Origin: Sedimentimonas flavescens
Lineage (GTDB): Bacteria; Pseudomonadota; Alphaproteobacteria; Rhodobacterales; Rhodobacteraceae
Length of the DNA: 64,000 nt
Direction: 5' to 3'
Assembly: GCF_019264375.1 (NCBI RefSeq)
Contig: NZ_JAHVAI010000005.1
Span: 124,001-188,000 of the forward strand
Positions within the stretch are counted from its first letter, which is position 1. The number at the start of each line of letters is the position of its first letter. Both the position numbers and the translations under genes were made by a program. The notes beneath the pieces were generated by a model. The model was not told where the DNA came from. It saw nothing but the letters and a program-made list of their open reading frames with translations, and ran no database searches. Below, in pieces: positions 19,523 through 31,060 of the stretch.

Positions 19523-19552
19523 AAAAAAGGCCCCGCGAGAACGGGGCCTTTT
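19523..19552 (-). terminator. Terminator of acnA
   Basis: An 11-bp perfect stem (AAAAGGCCCCG with CGGGGCCTTTT) with loop CGAGAA lies 18 bases beyond the acnA stop. On the minus strand it runs into TTTTTT, a classic intrinsic terminator. The plus strand also has a short T run, but the plus strand has no gene ending here. Confidence 0.92.
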
Positions 19553-19569
19553 CCTTATATGTCAGTCGA

Positions 19570-22320
<2,751 letters not shown>

Positions 22321-22408
22321 CAGATGGCCTCCCTTTGGCTGTGTCGGGTGTCGTTGGCCAGTTCTTGCCCCATCGAAAAGAGTCGATCAAGGTCGGGAAG
22401 GCACCTAC

Positions 22409-22426
22409 TGTATACTGTGGTATACA
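22409..22426. promoter_or_regulatory. Inverted repeat in the acnA / DUF1223 gap
   Basis: TGTATAC-TGTG-GTATACA is a perfect 7-bp inverted repeat about 90 bases before acnA and 135 before the DUF1223 gene. It looks like a dimeric repressor operator; TGTATACA-type halves are typical of GntR-family proteins, but the binder is unknown. The rest of the 241-base gap shows no gene. Confidence 0.55.
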
Positions 22427-22561
22427 ATTTTCCGTGTCTTCCCACGCGTCCGACTTCCTTGGAGCCCGAGTTCGGGCGCAAACATGGTCAAGATCGCAAA
22501 ACCTTGATTGGCAAAGGCAGGGATCGCGTCATAGGAAAGAAAGGAACCTGGACGGGGCGGC

Positions 22562-23506
22562 ATGACACCGACGATCATCAGCATATCACGCGCGGCGACC
22601 TTGAGCATGGTGTTTAGCCTTGCACTGTCGTCTTTTTCCTTCGCGCAGGTGGTGCCCGGCGAGGCAGCCGACCCGGGGCTTGCAGGGGCTGCTGGTGCTC
22701 GTATCCAGTCTTTTGCCGCGACCGCTCAGAATGGGGCCACCGATATCGCCGAGGCAGCGCGCGTCGGCGCCGAGGCTCTGGCGGGGGCGCTGGCGGCTGA
22801 AACGGCGTTGGTTCTCAAGGCAAATCCGGCGGCGGCTGCCGCGCCAGCGCAACCCAGCCCGGTCGTGATCGAGCTTTTCACCTCGCAGGGCTGTTCATCA
22901 TGCCCTCCGGCGGATGAGCTGCTGGCGCAAATCGCGCCGCGCCAGGATATCATCGCGCTCGCTCTGCATGTGGATTACTGGGACTACCTGGGTTGGGAAG
23001 ACCCGTTCGCGCAGCCCGCCTTCACCGCCCGCCAAAAGGCCTATGCCCGCGCTGCGGGGGAGCGGATGATCTACACCCCTCAAATGATCATCGGTGGAAG
23101 CGAGACGCTTGTGGGTCCGTCCGCCGAGGCGCTTGAAGCAGCTATCGCCAGCCAGGCATCGGTCAAGCAGCCGGTCGCCATGACCATCAGCGGGGGCGGT
23201 GGGCAGTATGAGATAGAACTGCACGCCGATCCGCCGCTGGAGCAGGGCACCATCGTGCAGATCGTGCGTTATGCCCCGCAGGCCCGTGTCGAGATCCTGC
23301 GCGGCGAGAATGCCGGGCTTGAGATGGACTACGCCAATGTGGTCACGGCCTGGCATGCGGTCGCCGAGTGGGACGGTCGCAAGCCGACTCGTCTGACCGC
23401 GAAGATCCAGGGCGAGGAGCCCGCCGTGGTGATCGTGCAATCCGCTCGCCCCTCCAAATCCGCTCCTCTGCCCGGTACGATCCTTGCTGCGGGACGTCTG
23501 AACTGA
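22562..23506 (+). CDS. DUF1223 secreted thioredoxin-like protein
   Basis: The 314-residue product has a signal peptide (to about residue 29), an Ala/Gly-rich linker to about residue 100, and a DUF1223 domain. That domain opens VVIELFTSQGCSSCPPADELL with the redox-type pair C111-x2-C114 followed by PP. Later come HVDYWDYLGWEDPFA and YTPQMIIGG, both DUF1223 marks. The family is predicted periplasmic with a thioredoxin fold; its role is unknown. Tail-to-tail with the lipid acyltransferase gene with no gap. No strong ribosome-binding site is seen before ATG 22562. Confidence 0.88.
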   Translation: MTPTIISISRAATLSMVFSLALSSFSFAQVVPGEAADPGLAGAAGARIQSFAATAQNGATDIAEAARVGAEALAGALAAETALVLKANPAAAAAPAQPSPVVIELFTSQGCSSCPPADELLAQIAPRQDIIALALHVDYWDYLGWEDPFAQPAFTARQKAYARAAGERMIYTPQMIIGGSETLVGPSAEALEAAIASQASVKQPVAMTISGGGGQYEIELHADPPLEQGTIVQIVRYAPQARVEILRGENAGLEMDYANVVTAWHAVAEWDGRKPTRLTAKIQGEEPAVVIVQSARPSKSAPLPGTILAAGRLN

Positions 23507-24397
23507 TCAGCCGCGCGGCGCGCGCTTCTTCCAGCGGCGGTGGATCCAGAACCACTGATCCATATGTGCGCGCACCTTGCGCTCAAGCGCATCGTTGAAG
23601 AGCTGAGACATGGTTTCGGCGCCCGACGGGGGGATCGCTTCCTCAACCTCGATGGAGAACGACAGGCCGTCCTCTTGCCGCACGGCGAAGATCGGGATCA
23701 TCGGCACATCGTATTTCAGCGCAAGCTCGGCTGCGGAGAGCGGTGTCTTGGCCTCCAGCCCGAAAAAGGTGCAAGGGGCGCCTGCCTTGAAATACTGATC
23801 GATGGCAAGGCCGACCATCCCGCCATCGCGCAGGTAGCGCAGCATTCGCGCCATGCCACGCTTGTCGCGGGAGAAAAGCGGCTCGGCGATCCCCTCGATC
23901 GCCTCCACATATTGCGCATTAAAGGCGCGGTTATTCATTGGCCGATAAAGCGCGCCGATGCGGTAGCCCCGTGCATGGAGCGCGCCGCGCCAGGCGTCGT
24001 AGTTTCCGAAATGCCCGGTCACCAGAACGGCCGACTTGCCCTCGGCGCGCAGGGCCTCGAGATGCGCGGCGCCGGGCCCGGTCAGGGGCAGGTCCCGCAC
24101 ACGTTCAAGAAACTCATCGCCCGAGTAAATCTCGGCCAGCGAGCGGCCGATGTTGTCGGGGACCCGACGGACCAGGCGTTCGACCTCGGAAGCGGGAAGA
24201 TCGGGGCAGGCCATGCCAAGGTTGACGCGAACGCGCCTCCTCCAGCCGGCAAGCGGCGCGATCACGCCCGACATCGCCCGACCTGCCAGAGCAACGCGCC
24301 GCTCATAGGGCAGGGCGCGCAATACGCGCATCAACCCGGAGAAGACCGAGGCGCTGATACGGTCGGAGAGGGTCGGGCTTTCTTCGGTGTCGTTCAT
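23507..24397 (-). CDS. Lysophospholipid/lipid A acyltransferase (LpxL/HtrB family)
   Basis: A 296-residue member of the LpxL/HtrB acyltransferase family, which adds secondary acyl chains to lipid A at the inner membrane. The expected order is present: NLGMACPDLP (near 58), the catalytic H-x4-D type block VLVTGHFGNYDAWR (near 125), YRPMNNRAFN (near 150), RDKRGMARMLRYLRDGG, and DQYFKAGAPCTFFGLEAKTP. Its ATG overlaps the stop of the EamA gene (ATGA), so it is translationally coupled as the third gene of the tkt-eamA unit. Confidence 0.87.
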   Translation of the reverse strand: MNDTEESPTLSDRISASVFSGLMRVLRALPYERRVALAGRAMSGVIAPLAGWRRRVRVNLGMACPDLPASEVERLVRRVPDNIGRSLAEIYSGDEFLERVRDLPLTGPGAAHLEALRAEGKSAVLVTGHFGNYDAWRGALHARGYRIGALYRPMNNRAFNAQYVEAIEGIAEPLFSRDKRGMARMLRYLRDGGMVGLAIDQYFKAGAPCTFFGLEAKTPLSAAELALKYDVPMIPIFAVRQEDGLSFSIEVEEAIPPSGAETMSQLFNDALERKVRAHMDQWFWIHRRWKKRAPRG

Positions 24398-25326
24398 TGG
24401 ATCGGTTCGGATTTCGCCGCCGCGCGGTGTTCTCTGGCCCAGACATAAAGCCCGGCCGCCACGATCACAAGCGCGCCGCTGATCGTCCAGCGATCGGGAA
24501 GCTGGTCAAAGAACAGCCAGCCCCAGATGCTTGAGAAGATCAGACCGAGATAACCGAAGGGCGCAAGGGTGCCGGCCTCGGCCATGCTGAAGGCGCGGAT
24601 CAGCAGCGCCTGACCAACGGTGCCTAGCGCGCCGCATGCGACGAAGGCCCATAGATCCTGCACCTCGATCGGGGTCCAGACGAAGGGCAGGGCGAGTGAG
24701 GTGACGATGCTGCCTACCAGCGCAGACCAGATCAGCGAGGTCGCCGTGCTGTCGAACCGCACGGCGCGGGTCAGCAACGCACCGCCGGCATAGGTGAAGG
24801 CTGCAGCCAGCGCCAGAAGGGCAGCAGGCTCGAACACGCCCGCCCCGGGGCGGATGATGATCATCGCGCCGACGAACGAGACGGCGATGCCGATCAGGCG
24901 GCGCGGCCCGAGCTTTTCGCCCAAGAAAAGCGCCGCGCCGAGGGTGATCAGAACGGGGTTGAGGTCGGTTAGTGCAGCAGCCTCGGCCAGACCGATGTGG
25001 CGGATGGCCCAGAAGAACAGGATCACAGTGGCCAGCTGCATCAGGGCGCGGGCCAGTTGCAGCCCCGGCTGGCGCGCGCGGATCAGGCGCGGCAGGCGCG
25101 CGCGGAAGATCAGCGCCAGCAAGGCCGCGTTGACGACGAAGCGCGCCCAGACGACCTGCGCCGGGTGATAGCCCGTGCCCAGATGCTTGGCCGCCGCATC
25201 CATCAGCGTGAAGAACCCGAGCGCACCGATCAGCAGCGCGATCCCGAGGCCCGGCCGGTTGACCGGAATGACAGAGGGGGCCGCGACCGGCCCCCCCTCG
25301 ATAATCTGGCTGGTCTCCCGCCTCAC
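24394..25326 (-). CDS. EamA/DMT-superfamily transporter
   Basis: A 310-residue protein with ten predicted helices in two EamA repeats (about 28-155 and 170-295); [20 protein letters not shown] and [27 protein letters not shown] are typical. Substrates of this superfamily vary (amino acids, metabolites, drugs), so none is assigned. Start: GTG 25326, whose GTGA overlaps the tkt stop. A longer reading frame upstream runs through tkt in another frame and is not coding. It is coupled both to tkt upstream and to the lipid A acyltransferase downstream. Confidence 0.86.
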   Translation of the reverse strand: MRRETSQIIEGGPVAAPSVIPVNRPGLGIALLIGALGFFTLMDAAAKHLGTGYHPAQVVWARFVVNAALLALIFRARLPRLIRARQPGLQLARALMQLATVILFFWAIRHIGLAEAAALTDLNPVLITLGAALFLGEKLGPRRLIGIAVSFVGAMIIIRPGAGVFEPAALLALAAAFTYAGGALLTRAVRFDSTATSLIWSALVGSIVTSLALPFVWTPIEVQDLWAFVACGALGTVGQALLIRAFSMAEAGTLAPFGYLGLIFSSIWGWLFFDQLPDRWTISGALVIVAAGLYVWAREHRAAAKSEPIQ

Positions 25327-27341
25327 AGCAGGCTCTTGACCTTCTCGGCGACCGCCTCGGGGGTGATGCCGAACTCGGCATAAAGCCGCTCGGCCGGGGC
25401 CGAGGCGCCGAAGCTGTCCATGCCGACGAAGCCCGCTTTCTTCTCGGTGCCGCGCTCGCCCAGAAGCCAGCGATCCCAGGGCTGACGCACGGCGGCCTCG
25501 ACGGCCACGCGCACCGCGCCGGGCGGCAGGATCTTGCGGCGGTAGGCCTCGTCCTGCGCTGCGAACAGCTCCATGCAGGGCATGGAAACCACGCGCGTGC
25601 CGATGGCCTGAGCTTGCAGGATGTCGCGGGCCTTGAGCGCGATCTCGACCTCGGAACCGGTGGCCATGATGATCGCCTGACGCTTGCCCGCGGCCTCTTC
25701 GATCACATATGCGCCCTTGGCGACCATGTTCGAGTTGGTGTGGGTCTTGCGCAGCGTCGGCAGGTTCTGACGGCTGAGCGCCAGCACCGACGGGGTCTTC
25801 TCGGCCGAGATGGCCAGCTCCCACGCCTCGGCGGTTTCGATCACGTCGGCGGGGCGGAAGGTCCAGGTGTTGGGTGTCGCGCGGCAGATCGCCAGATGCT
25901 CGACCGGCTGGTGCGTCGGGCCGTCTTCGCCCAGACCGATCGAGTCATGGGTCATGACATAGACCGCCGGAACGCCCATCAGCGCAGACAGGCGCATCGC
26001 GCCGCGGGCGTAATCGGTGAAGCAGAAGAAGGTGCCGCCATAGGGGCGGGCGCCACCGTGCAGCCACAGCCCGTTCATCGCCGCGGCCATGCCGTGCTCA
26101 CGGATGCCGTAGCGCACGTAACGGCCCTTGCGGTTGTCGGGCATGAAGTCCGACATATCGGCGGTCTTGGTCAGGTTCGAACCGGTCAGGTCCGCCGAGC
26201 CGCCGATGGTTTCCGGCACGACCGGGTTGATCGCGGCCAGCACCATTTCCGAGGCCTTGCGGGTCGCAACCTTCGGCGCGGCTTCCGAGTTGGCCTTCTT
26301 GAAGGCGCGGATCGCCGAGGCGAGCTTTTTCGGCACGCCGCCCGCCATCTGGCGCTCGAACTCGGCCTTCTTGGCAGCCGAAAGGCCGTTCAGCCGGGCT
26401 TCCCACTCGGCGCGATCGGAAGCGCCCTTGGAACCAATGGCTTCCCACTCGGCCTTGATTTCCACCGGGATCTCGAACGGGCCATAGCCCCAGCCATAAA
26501 CCTCGCGGGTCAGCGCGATCTCGGCATCGCCAAGCGGCGAGCCGTGGACCGAGTAGCTGTCGGCCTTGTTGGGCGAGCCGAAGCCAATGATGGTCTTGCA
26601 GTCTACCAGAACCGGGCCCTTGGCCTTCTTGGCCTCGGTCAGCGCGCGGTCGATATCGGCGGGGTCGTGACCGTCGCAAGCAAGCGTGGTCCAGCCCGAG
26701 GCCTCGAAACGCTTGTGCTGGTCGGTGATGTCCGAAACCGTCACGCGGCCGTCGATGGTGATGTTGTTGTTGTCCCAAAGGACGATCAGGTTATCGAGTT
26801 CCTGCTTGCCCGCCAGGCCGATCGCCTCTTGGCTGATACCTTCCATCAGGCAGCCGTCACCGGCGATGACCCAGATCTTGTGATCGACGACCTTCTTGCC
26901 AAAGCGCGCGGCCATCGACTTTTCCGCAATCGCCATGCCGACGGCGGTCGAGATACCCTGGCCGAGCGGGCCGGTGGTGGTCTCGACGCCTTCGAGGTGG
27001 CCGTATTCCGGGTGACCCGCCATGCGCGAGCCCCACTGGCGGAAGTTCTTCACTTCGTCCAGCGTCGCCTGTTTGTAGCCGGTCAGGTGCAGCAGCGCGT
27101 AAAGCAGCATCGAGCCATGGCCCGCCGAGAGGATGAAACGGTCACGGTCGGCCCAGTTCGGCGCCGAGGCGTCGAATTTCAGGTGGTTGCGATAAAGGAC
27201 GGTTGCCACGTCGGCCATGCCCATCGGCATCCCGGGGTGGCCCGAATTTGCCGCCTGCACGGCGTCCATCGCCAGCGCGCGGATCGCGGTGGCAAGCTTC
27301 CAGTGGTCGGGGTGATTGGCGCGCAGCGTAGCGATGTCCAA
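25323..27341 (-). CDS. tkt: Transketolase
   Basis: Transketolase moves two-carbon units between sugar phosphates in the pentose phosphate pathway using thiamine diphosphate. The 672-residue product shows [24 protein letters not shown], the [16 protein letters not shown] cofactor motif, and [17 protein letters not shown]. Length is standard if translation starts at TTG 27341, preceded by GAGGACAG eight bases away; no ATG or GTG fits better. A LacI-type operator overlaps the leader. First gene of a coupled tkt-eamA-lpxL-like unit. Confidence 0.95.
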   Translation of the reverse strand: MDIATLRANHPDHWKLATAIRALAMDAVQAANSGHPGMPMGMADVATVLYRNHLKFDASAPNWADRDRFILSAGHGSMLLYALLHLTGYKQATLDEVKNFRQWGSRMAGHPEYGHLEGVETTTGPLGQGISTAVGMAIAEKSMAARFGKKVVDHKIWVIAGDGCLMEGISQEAIGLAGKQELDNLIVLWDNNNITIDGRVTVSDITDQHKRFEASGWTTLACDGHDPADIDRALTEAKKAKGPVLVDCKTIIGFGSPNKADSYSVHGSPLGDAEIALTREVYGWGYGPFEIPVEIKAEWEAIGSKGASDRAEWEARLNGLSAAKKAEFERQMAGGVPKKLASAIRAFKKANSEAAPKVATRKASEMVLAAINPVVPETIGGSADLTGSNLTKTADMSDFMPDNRKGRYVRYGIREHGMAAAMNGLWLHGGARPYGGTFFCFTDYARGAMRLSALMGVPAVYVMTHDSIGLGEDGPTHQPVEHLAICRATPNTWTFRPADVIETAEAWELAISAEKTPSVLALSRQNLPTLRKTHTNSNMVAKGAYVIEEAAGKRQAIIMATGSEVEIALKARDILQAQAIGTRVVSMPCMELFAAQDEAYRRKILPPGAVRVAVEAAVRQPWDRWLLGERGTEKKAGFVGMDSFGASAPAERLYAEFGITPEAVAEKVKSLL

Positions 27342-27360
27342 GGCTCTGTCCTCTTCGCTA

Positions 27361-27376
27361 TTGATAACGGTAACTT
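27361..27376. promoter_or_regulatory. LacI-type operator before tkt
   Basis: On the minus strand this reads AAGTTACCGTTATCAA, whose core GTTACCGTTATC matches 9 of 10 fixed positions of GTTANCGNTAAC. It is 20 bases before the tkt start, so bound repressor would block the transcript start or leader. The rest of the 203-base gap to the next gene shows no other feature I can name. Confidence 0.6.
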
Positions 27377-27544
27377 GCGCCCCTGATAGCAGGGATCGGG
27401 GCAAGATCAAGCGCAGCACCCAAGTCATTGATGCAAAAGGGTGGGCTATCCCCCCGTATGTTGGGTAAACTTGCGCAATAAGGGCAGGCGCGCGATTCGG
27501 TCGCGCAGACGATTTCATCAGGGACTTACGGACGGGGCGGGCAG

Positions 27545-28081
27545 ATGACAGATATTGCCGAGTATGAACGCCGGATCAGTTTCGCGCTGGAGCGGATCGC
27601 GCGCGGGGTCGAGACTTTGACGGCGGGCGGCGGTGTTTCGATCAGCGAAAGCCTTGTGGTCGAAGTTCCCGAAGACGATGCCAGCGCCGCCCAGATCGCG
27701 GAACTGCGCGACGCGCTGGAGGCAGAGCGCACCGCCAATGCGCAACTTTCCGAGCGCGTGCGCGCGATCCGCGAAAAGCAGGAAACCACGCTTTCGACGA
27801 TGGAAAAGCGTCTGGCACAGGCCACGCGCAGTTATGAAGGCGCGCAGGTTGAACTGGCGCGGCTCAAGCGGGCCAATGCCGATCTGGCCGAAGCCAATCG
27901 TGCGTTGATCGAGGCGGGCAATGATCTTGCCCCGCATCTGATCAACCGCGCGCTTCAGGCCGAGCTGGAATCGCTACGCGCCGCGCGCGCGGCCGAAGTG
28001 GCGGAGCTTGGCGACATTCTCGACAGTATCGAGCCGCTAATCGAGGCGCAGGAACAGATGGGGGCCGGGGACCATGCCTGA
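27545..28081 (+). CDS. Coiled-coil protein upstream of zapA
   Basis: A 178-residue, acidic, soluble protein with no signal peptide. Residues about 55-130 and 140-165 show heptad-rich coiled coil ([20 protein letters not shown], then [20 protein letters not shown]), with little other recognisable structure. It overlaps zapA by eight bases, so the two are made together. Position and coiled-coil make-up suggest a division-ring partner functionally like ZapB, but I see no clear sequence match to ZapB. It is divergent from tkt. Confidence 0.75.
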   Translation: MTDIAEYERRISFALERIARGVETLTAGGGVSISESLVVEVPEDDASAAQIAELRDALEAERTANAQLSERVRAIREKQETTLSTMEKRLAQATRSYEGAQVELARLKRANADLAEANRALIEAGNDLAPHLINRALQAELESLRAARAAEVAELGDILDSIEPLIEAQEQMGAGDHA

Positions 28082-28451
28082 GATGAAAGTTACCATCGGG
28101 GGGCGCGAGTTCGACGTGGCCTGCCAGCCCGGAGAGGAACATTTCCTGAGCGCCGCGGCGTCGCTGCTCGACGCAGAGGCCAGCGTTCTGATCAACCAGA
28201 TCGGCCGGATGCCTGAGGCGCGGATGCTGCTGATGTCGGGCCTCATGCTGGCCGACAAGACGGCGGGGGTCGAGGATCAGTTGCGCGCAGCGCTCGCACG
28301 CGTGGCCGAACTGGAGGTCGAGATTGCTGAGGCGCGCGAAAACCCGGCCATGGTCGAAGTGCCGGTGATTCCGACCGCCGTGTCGGATACGCTGGCCGAG
28401 ATCGCCGCGCGTGCCGAGGCGCTGGCCGACAAGGTCGAAGAGACGCTGTGA
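28074..28451 (+). CDS. zapA: Cell division protein ZapA
   Basis: ZapA bundles FtsZ filaments at the division ring. The 125-residue product fits the family: N-terminal VTIGGREFDVACQPGEEHFLSAAASLLD (head domain), then AEARMLLMSGLMLADK and a long C-terminal helix for dimerisation. Typical length is 100-130. It overlaps the coiled-coil gene upstream by eight bases and the MliC-like gene downstream by four (GTGA), forming a three-gene unit. Confidence 0.9.
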   Translation: MPEMKVTIGGREFDVACQPGEEHFLSAAASLLDAEASVLINQIGRMPEARMLLMSGLMLADKTAGVEDQLRAALARVAELEVEIAEARENPAMVEVPVIPTAVSDTLAEIAARAEALADKVEETL

Positions 28452-28786
28452 AACGGGTCGCGGCCCTGATGGCGTCGGGCGCGCTTGCCTCGGGGGCCTG
28501 GGCGCAGGAGCCTGCGACGGTTCCCCTTGATTACCAATGCGAGAACGGGGCGCGCTTTGCCCTTGCGCTGGATCGACAGGACGACCTGATTTACGGCGCG
28601 ATCCTCGGGCGCCCGGTGTTGCTGGAGCATGTCATCTCGGGCTCGGGCGCGCGCTACGCCGAACGCGACGCCGCTGATCGCGGAGGACGATACGAGTTGT
28701 GGATGAAGGGCGATGAGGCGATGCTGAACTGGACGACCGGGGAAGACAGCCTCACCTTGCTCAGCGGCTGCCGGATCGTCGAATAA
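28448..28786 (+). CDS. MliC-like secreted lysozyme-inhibitor domain protein
   Basis: A 112-residue protein with a signal peptide (MKRVAALMASGALASGAWA) and a small beta-barrel domain resembling MliC/PliC C-type lysozyme inhibitors. It has paired cysteines C31 (YQCENGARF) and C107 (LSGCRIVE) and the Y-C-x-x-G..F start of that fold. GTG 28448 overlaps the zapA stop. Whether it inhibits lysozyme is untested; the basic inhibitor loop is not obvious. Confidence 0.75.
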   Translation: MKRVAALMASGALASGAWAQEPATVPLDYQCENGARFALALDRQDDLIYGAILGRPVLLEHVISGSGARYAERDAADRGGRYELWMKGDEAMLNWTTGEDSLTLLSGCRIVE

Positions 28787-28844
28787 GGCTCATCAACGCA
28801 AAACGCGCGGACTGTGCCGCGCGTTCTCGTTTTTCGCCAGTGCC

Positions 28845-30317
28845 TTACTCGGCGGCTTTCATCTCGAAGCCCTGCGCAATCTTGTCCGAAGGGGCAATCG
28901 GATATTCGCCCGAGAAGCAGGCGTCGCAATACTGCGGGCAGTTCTTGTCGCGCCCCTGCGCCTCACCGGCCGCGCGGTACAGACCGTCGAGCGAGATGAA
29001 CTTGAGGCTATCCACCCCGATCCAGTCGCGCATCTCTTCTTCACTCATGCGCGCGGCCAGCAGTTTCTCGCGGTCGGGCGTATCGACACCGTAGAAGCAC
29101 GGCCAGGCGGTCGGCGGGGAGGCGATGCGGAAGTGCACCTCGGCGGCGCCCGCATCGAGGATCATCTCCTTGATCTTGCGCGAGGTGGTGCCGCGTACGA
29201 CCGAGTCATCGACCAGGATCACGCGCTTGCCCTTGATCAGGCCCTTGTTGACGTTGAGCTTGAGGCGCACGCCCATGTTGCGGATCTGCTCGGTCGGCTC
29301 GATGAAGGTGCGACCCATGTATTGGTTGCGCGTGATGCCAAGCGCGAAGGGGATGCCCGAGGCATGGCTGTAACCGATGGCCGCGGGCGTGCCTGAATCC
29401 GGCACCGGGCAGACGAGATCGGCCTCGACCGGTGCTTCGGCAGCCAGTTCCACGCCGATCTGATAGCGCGTCTCATAGACCGAGCGGCCGCCGATGATGC
29501 TGTCGGGGCGCGAGAAATAGACGTGCTCGAAAATGCAGAAGCGGCCTTTCGACGGGCCGAAGGGGCGCGAGCTTTCGATCTTGCCAGCCTGAATGACGAC
29601 CATTTCGCCCGGCTCGATCTCACGCACGAAATCGGCGCCGATGATGTCGAGGCCACAGGTCTCGGACGACAGCACGTAACCATTGTCGCCCAGTCGGCCG
29701 AGCACCAGCGGGCGCACGCCAAGCGGGTCGCGGACACCGATCAGCTTGGTGCGCGTCATCGCCACCACAGAGAAGGCGCCCTCGACGCGGCGCAGCGCAT
29801 CGGCGATCCGGTCGGCGTGATGCTTCTGGATCGAGCGGGCCATGAGGTGGATGATGCATTCCGAATCCGAGCTGGACTGGAAGATCGCGCCGCGTTCGAT
29901 CAGTTCCATCCGCAGCGCGTCGGCATTGGTCAGGTTGCCGTTATGCGCAATCGCGGCGCCACCCATCGAGAACTCGCCGAAGAAGGGCTGCACGTCGCGG
30001 ATCACGGCGGCCTTCGAACCAGCGGTCGAGTAGCGCACATGGCCGATCGCCAGCGGACCCGGCAGGGTCTCCATCAGCGAGGCTTTGGTGAAATTGTCGC
30101 GCACATAGCCGAAACGATGGGCGGAGTTGAAACCCTTCTCGGGGTGGTGGGCCACGATACCGCCCGCCTCTTGCCCGCGATGTTGTAGCGCGTGCAGGCC
30201 AAGGGCCACGAAGTTCGCGGCATCCGCCACGCCGATCACGCCGAAAACGCCGCATTCTTCCTTGAGCTTGTCGTCGTCGAACGGATGCGAAAGGAAGGGC
30301 TTGGCCGGTTGGGTCAT
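28845..30317 (-). CDS. purF: Amidophosphoribosyltransferase
   Basis: PurF makes phosphoribosylamine from PRPP and glutamine, the committed step of purine synthesis. The 490-residue precursor has a 21-residue propeptide before the catalytic cysteine (EECGVFGVIG, C22). It has the PRPP loop VILVDDSVVRGTTSRK and the iron-sulfur cysteines near the end (NCPQYCDACFSG), making it the Bacillus-type Fe-S enzyme. ATG 30317 (MTQPAKP) has AAGGA upstream; an in-frame ATG at 30356 lacks one. Two hairpins lie in the gap before it. Confidence 0.96.
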   Translation of the reverse strand: MTQPAKPFLSHPFDDDKLKEECGVFGVIGVADAANFVALGLHALQHRGQEAGGIVAHHPEKGFNSAHRFGYVRDNFTKASLMETLPGPLAIGHVRYSTAGSKAAVIRDVQPFFGEFSMGGAAIAHNGNLTNADALRMELIERGAIFQSSSDSECIIHLMARSIQKHHADRIADALRRVEGAFSVVAMTRTKLIGVRDPLGVRPLVLGRLGDNGYVLSSETCGLDIIGADFVREIEPGEMVVIQAGKIESSRPFGPSKGRFCIFEHVYFSRPDSIIGGRSVYETRYQIGVELAAEAPVEADLVCPVPDSGTPAAIGYSHASGIPFALGITRNQYMGRTFIEPTEQIRNMGVRLKLNVNKGLIKGKRVILVDDSVVRGTTSRKIKEMILDAGAAEVHFRIASPPTAWPCFYGVDTPDREKLLAARMSEEEMRDWIGVDSLKFISLDGLYRAAGEAQGRDKNCPQYCDACFSGEYPIAPSDKIAQGFEMKAAE

Positions 30318-30366
30318 GGGAGGTGTCCTTGGTCCGGTGGGGCTTGCGTGGCCCATTTACTGCGAA

Positions 30367-30433
30367 ACGGGAGGGGTGTTAAGCCCTCCCGTCCCGAAAA
30401 CCGTCATCTGGATGTCACTATTTCGAATAGTGA
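30367..30433 (-). other. Two hairpins between cvpA and purF
   Basis: The cvpA stop is followed at once by an 8-bp perfect hairpin (TCACTATT-TCG-AATAGTGA, 30415-30433). Then comes a 9-bp hairpin (ACGGGAGGG with CCCTCCCGT, 30367-30392) that on the minus strand runs into TTTCG. The second is terminator-like, so purF expression may be limited by attenuation or have its own promoter beyond it. Confidence 0.55.
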
Positions 30434-31036
30434 TCAGTTCGACGCTGCCGCAGGGGCAGGCGCGGCGGCCGGTGCCTCGCCCGTGGCCGAGCATTTCGCC
30501 ACCAGTTCCTCGTAGCGGGCGACAATCCAGCCGGGCGCATCGGCGGGCATGGTTTCGTCCATCTGGCCGCTCAGGCGCTGGAAGACCGAGGCCGAGCGCG
30601 AGCTGTCGATCATCGGTATCGAGTCGTCCACCATCACGCGGTCATAGACCACGAATGCGACGGCCACGATCACGATGCCGCGCAGCACCCCGAACAGGAA
30701 GCCCAGGCCCTGGTCGATCCCGCCAAGCGCCGAGCGTTGCACGACCGACGAAAACAGCGGCGTGATTATCGAGAACACAATCAGCGCCAGCGCGAAGACC
30801 GCTGCGAATCCGGCGATCGTTGCCAGTTCGCAGCTATCGGCCAGAAACTTGTTGAGCACCGGCAGCTGCGCGATCAGCGGGCGCGCGGCATCGGCGAAGA
30901 TATAGGCGACGACCGCCGAGGCGATCCAACCCGCGATTGCAAGCCCCTCGCGGACAAAGCCGCGGCTATAGGCGAGAATTGCCGACAGAATAATGACGGC
31001 CGCCACAATGGCATCTACGATGGTAAAACCTTCCAT
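30434..31036 (-). CDS. cvpA: CvpA family membrane protein
   Basis: The 200-residue product has four hydrophobic helices and the CvpA pattern FTIVDAIVAAVIILSAILAYSRGFVREGL at the start and LGGIDQGLGFLFGVLRG in the second half. CvpA was linked in E. coli to colicin V production and to purine genes by location, and elsewhere to envelope stress. A Pro/Ala-rich tail follows residue 180. It sits between radA and purF, an order conserved in this family. Confidence 0.9.
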   Translation of the reverse strand: MEGFTIVDAIVAAVIILSAILAYSRGFVREGLAIAGWIASAVVAYIFADAARPLIAQLPVLNKFLADSCELATIAGFAAVFALALIVFSIITPLFSSVVQRSALGGIDQGLGFLFGVLRGIVIVAVAFVVYDRVMVDDSIPMIDSSRSASVFQRLSGQMDETMPADAPGWIVARYEELVAKCSATGEAPAAAPAPAAASN

Positions 31037-31060
31037 GCGTTCCTGCGTCCCTTTGTGGCG

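Noticed and set aside
24394-25824. 476-codon version of the EamA transporter
   Set aside because: The extra N-terminal part is antisense-like sequence inside tkt; the GTGA overlap at 25326 gives a normal-length transporter.
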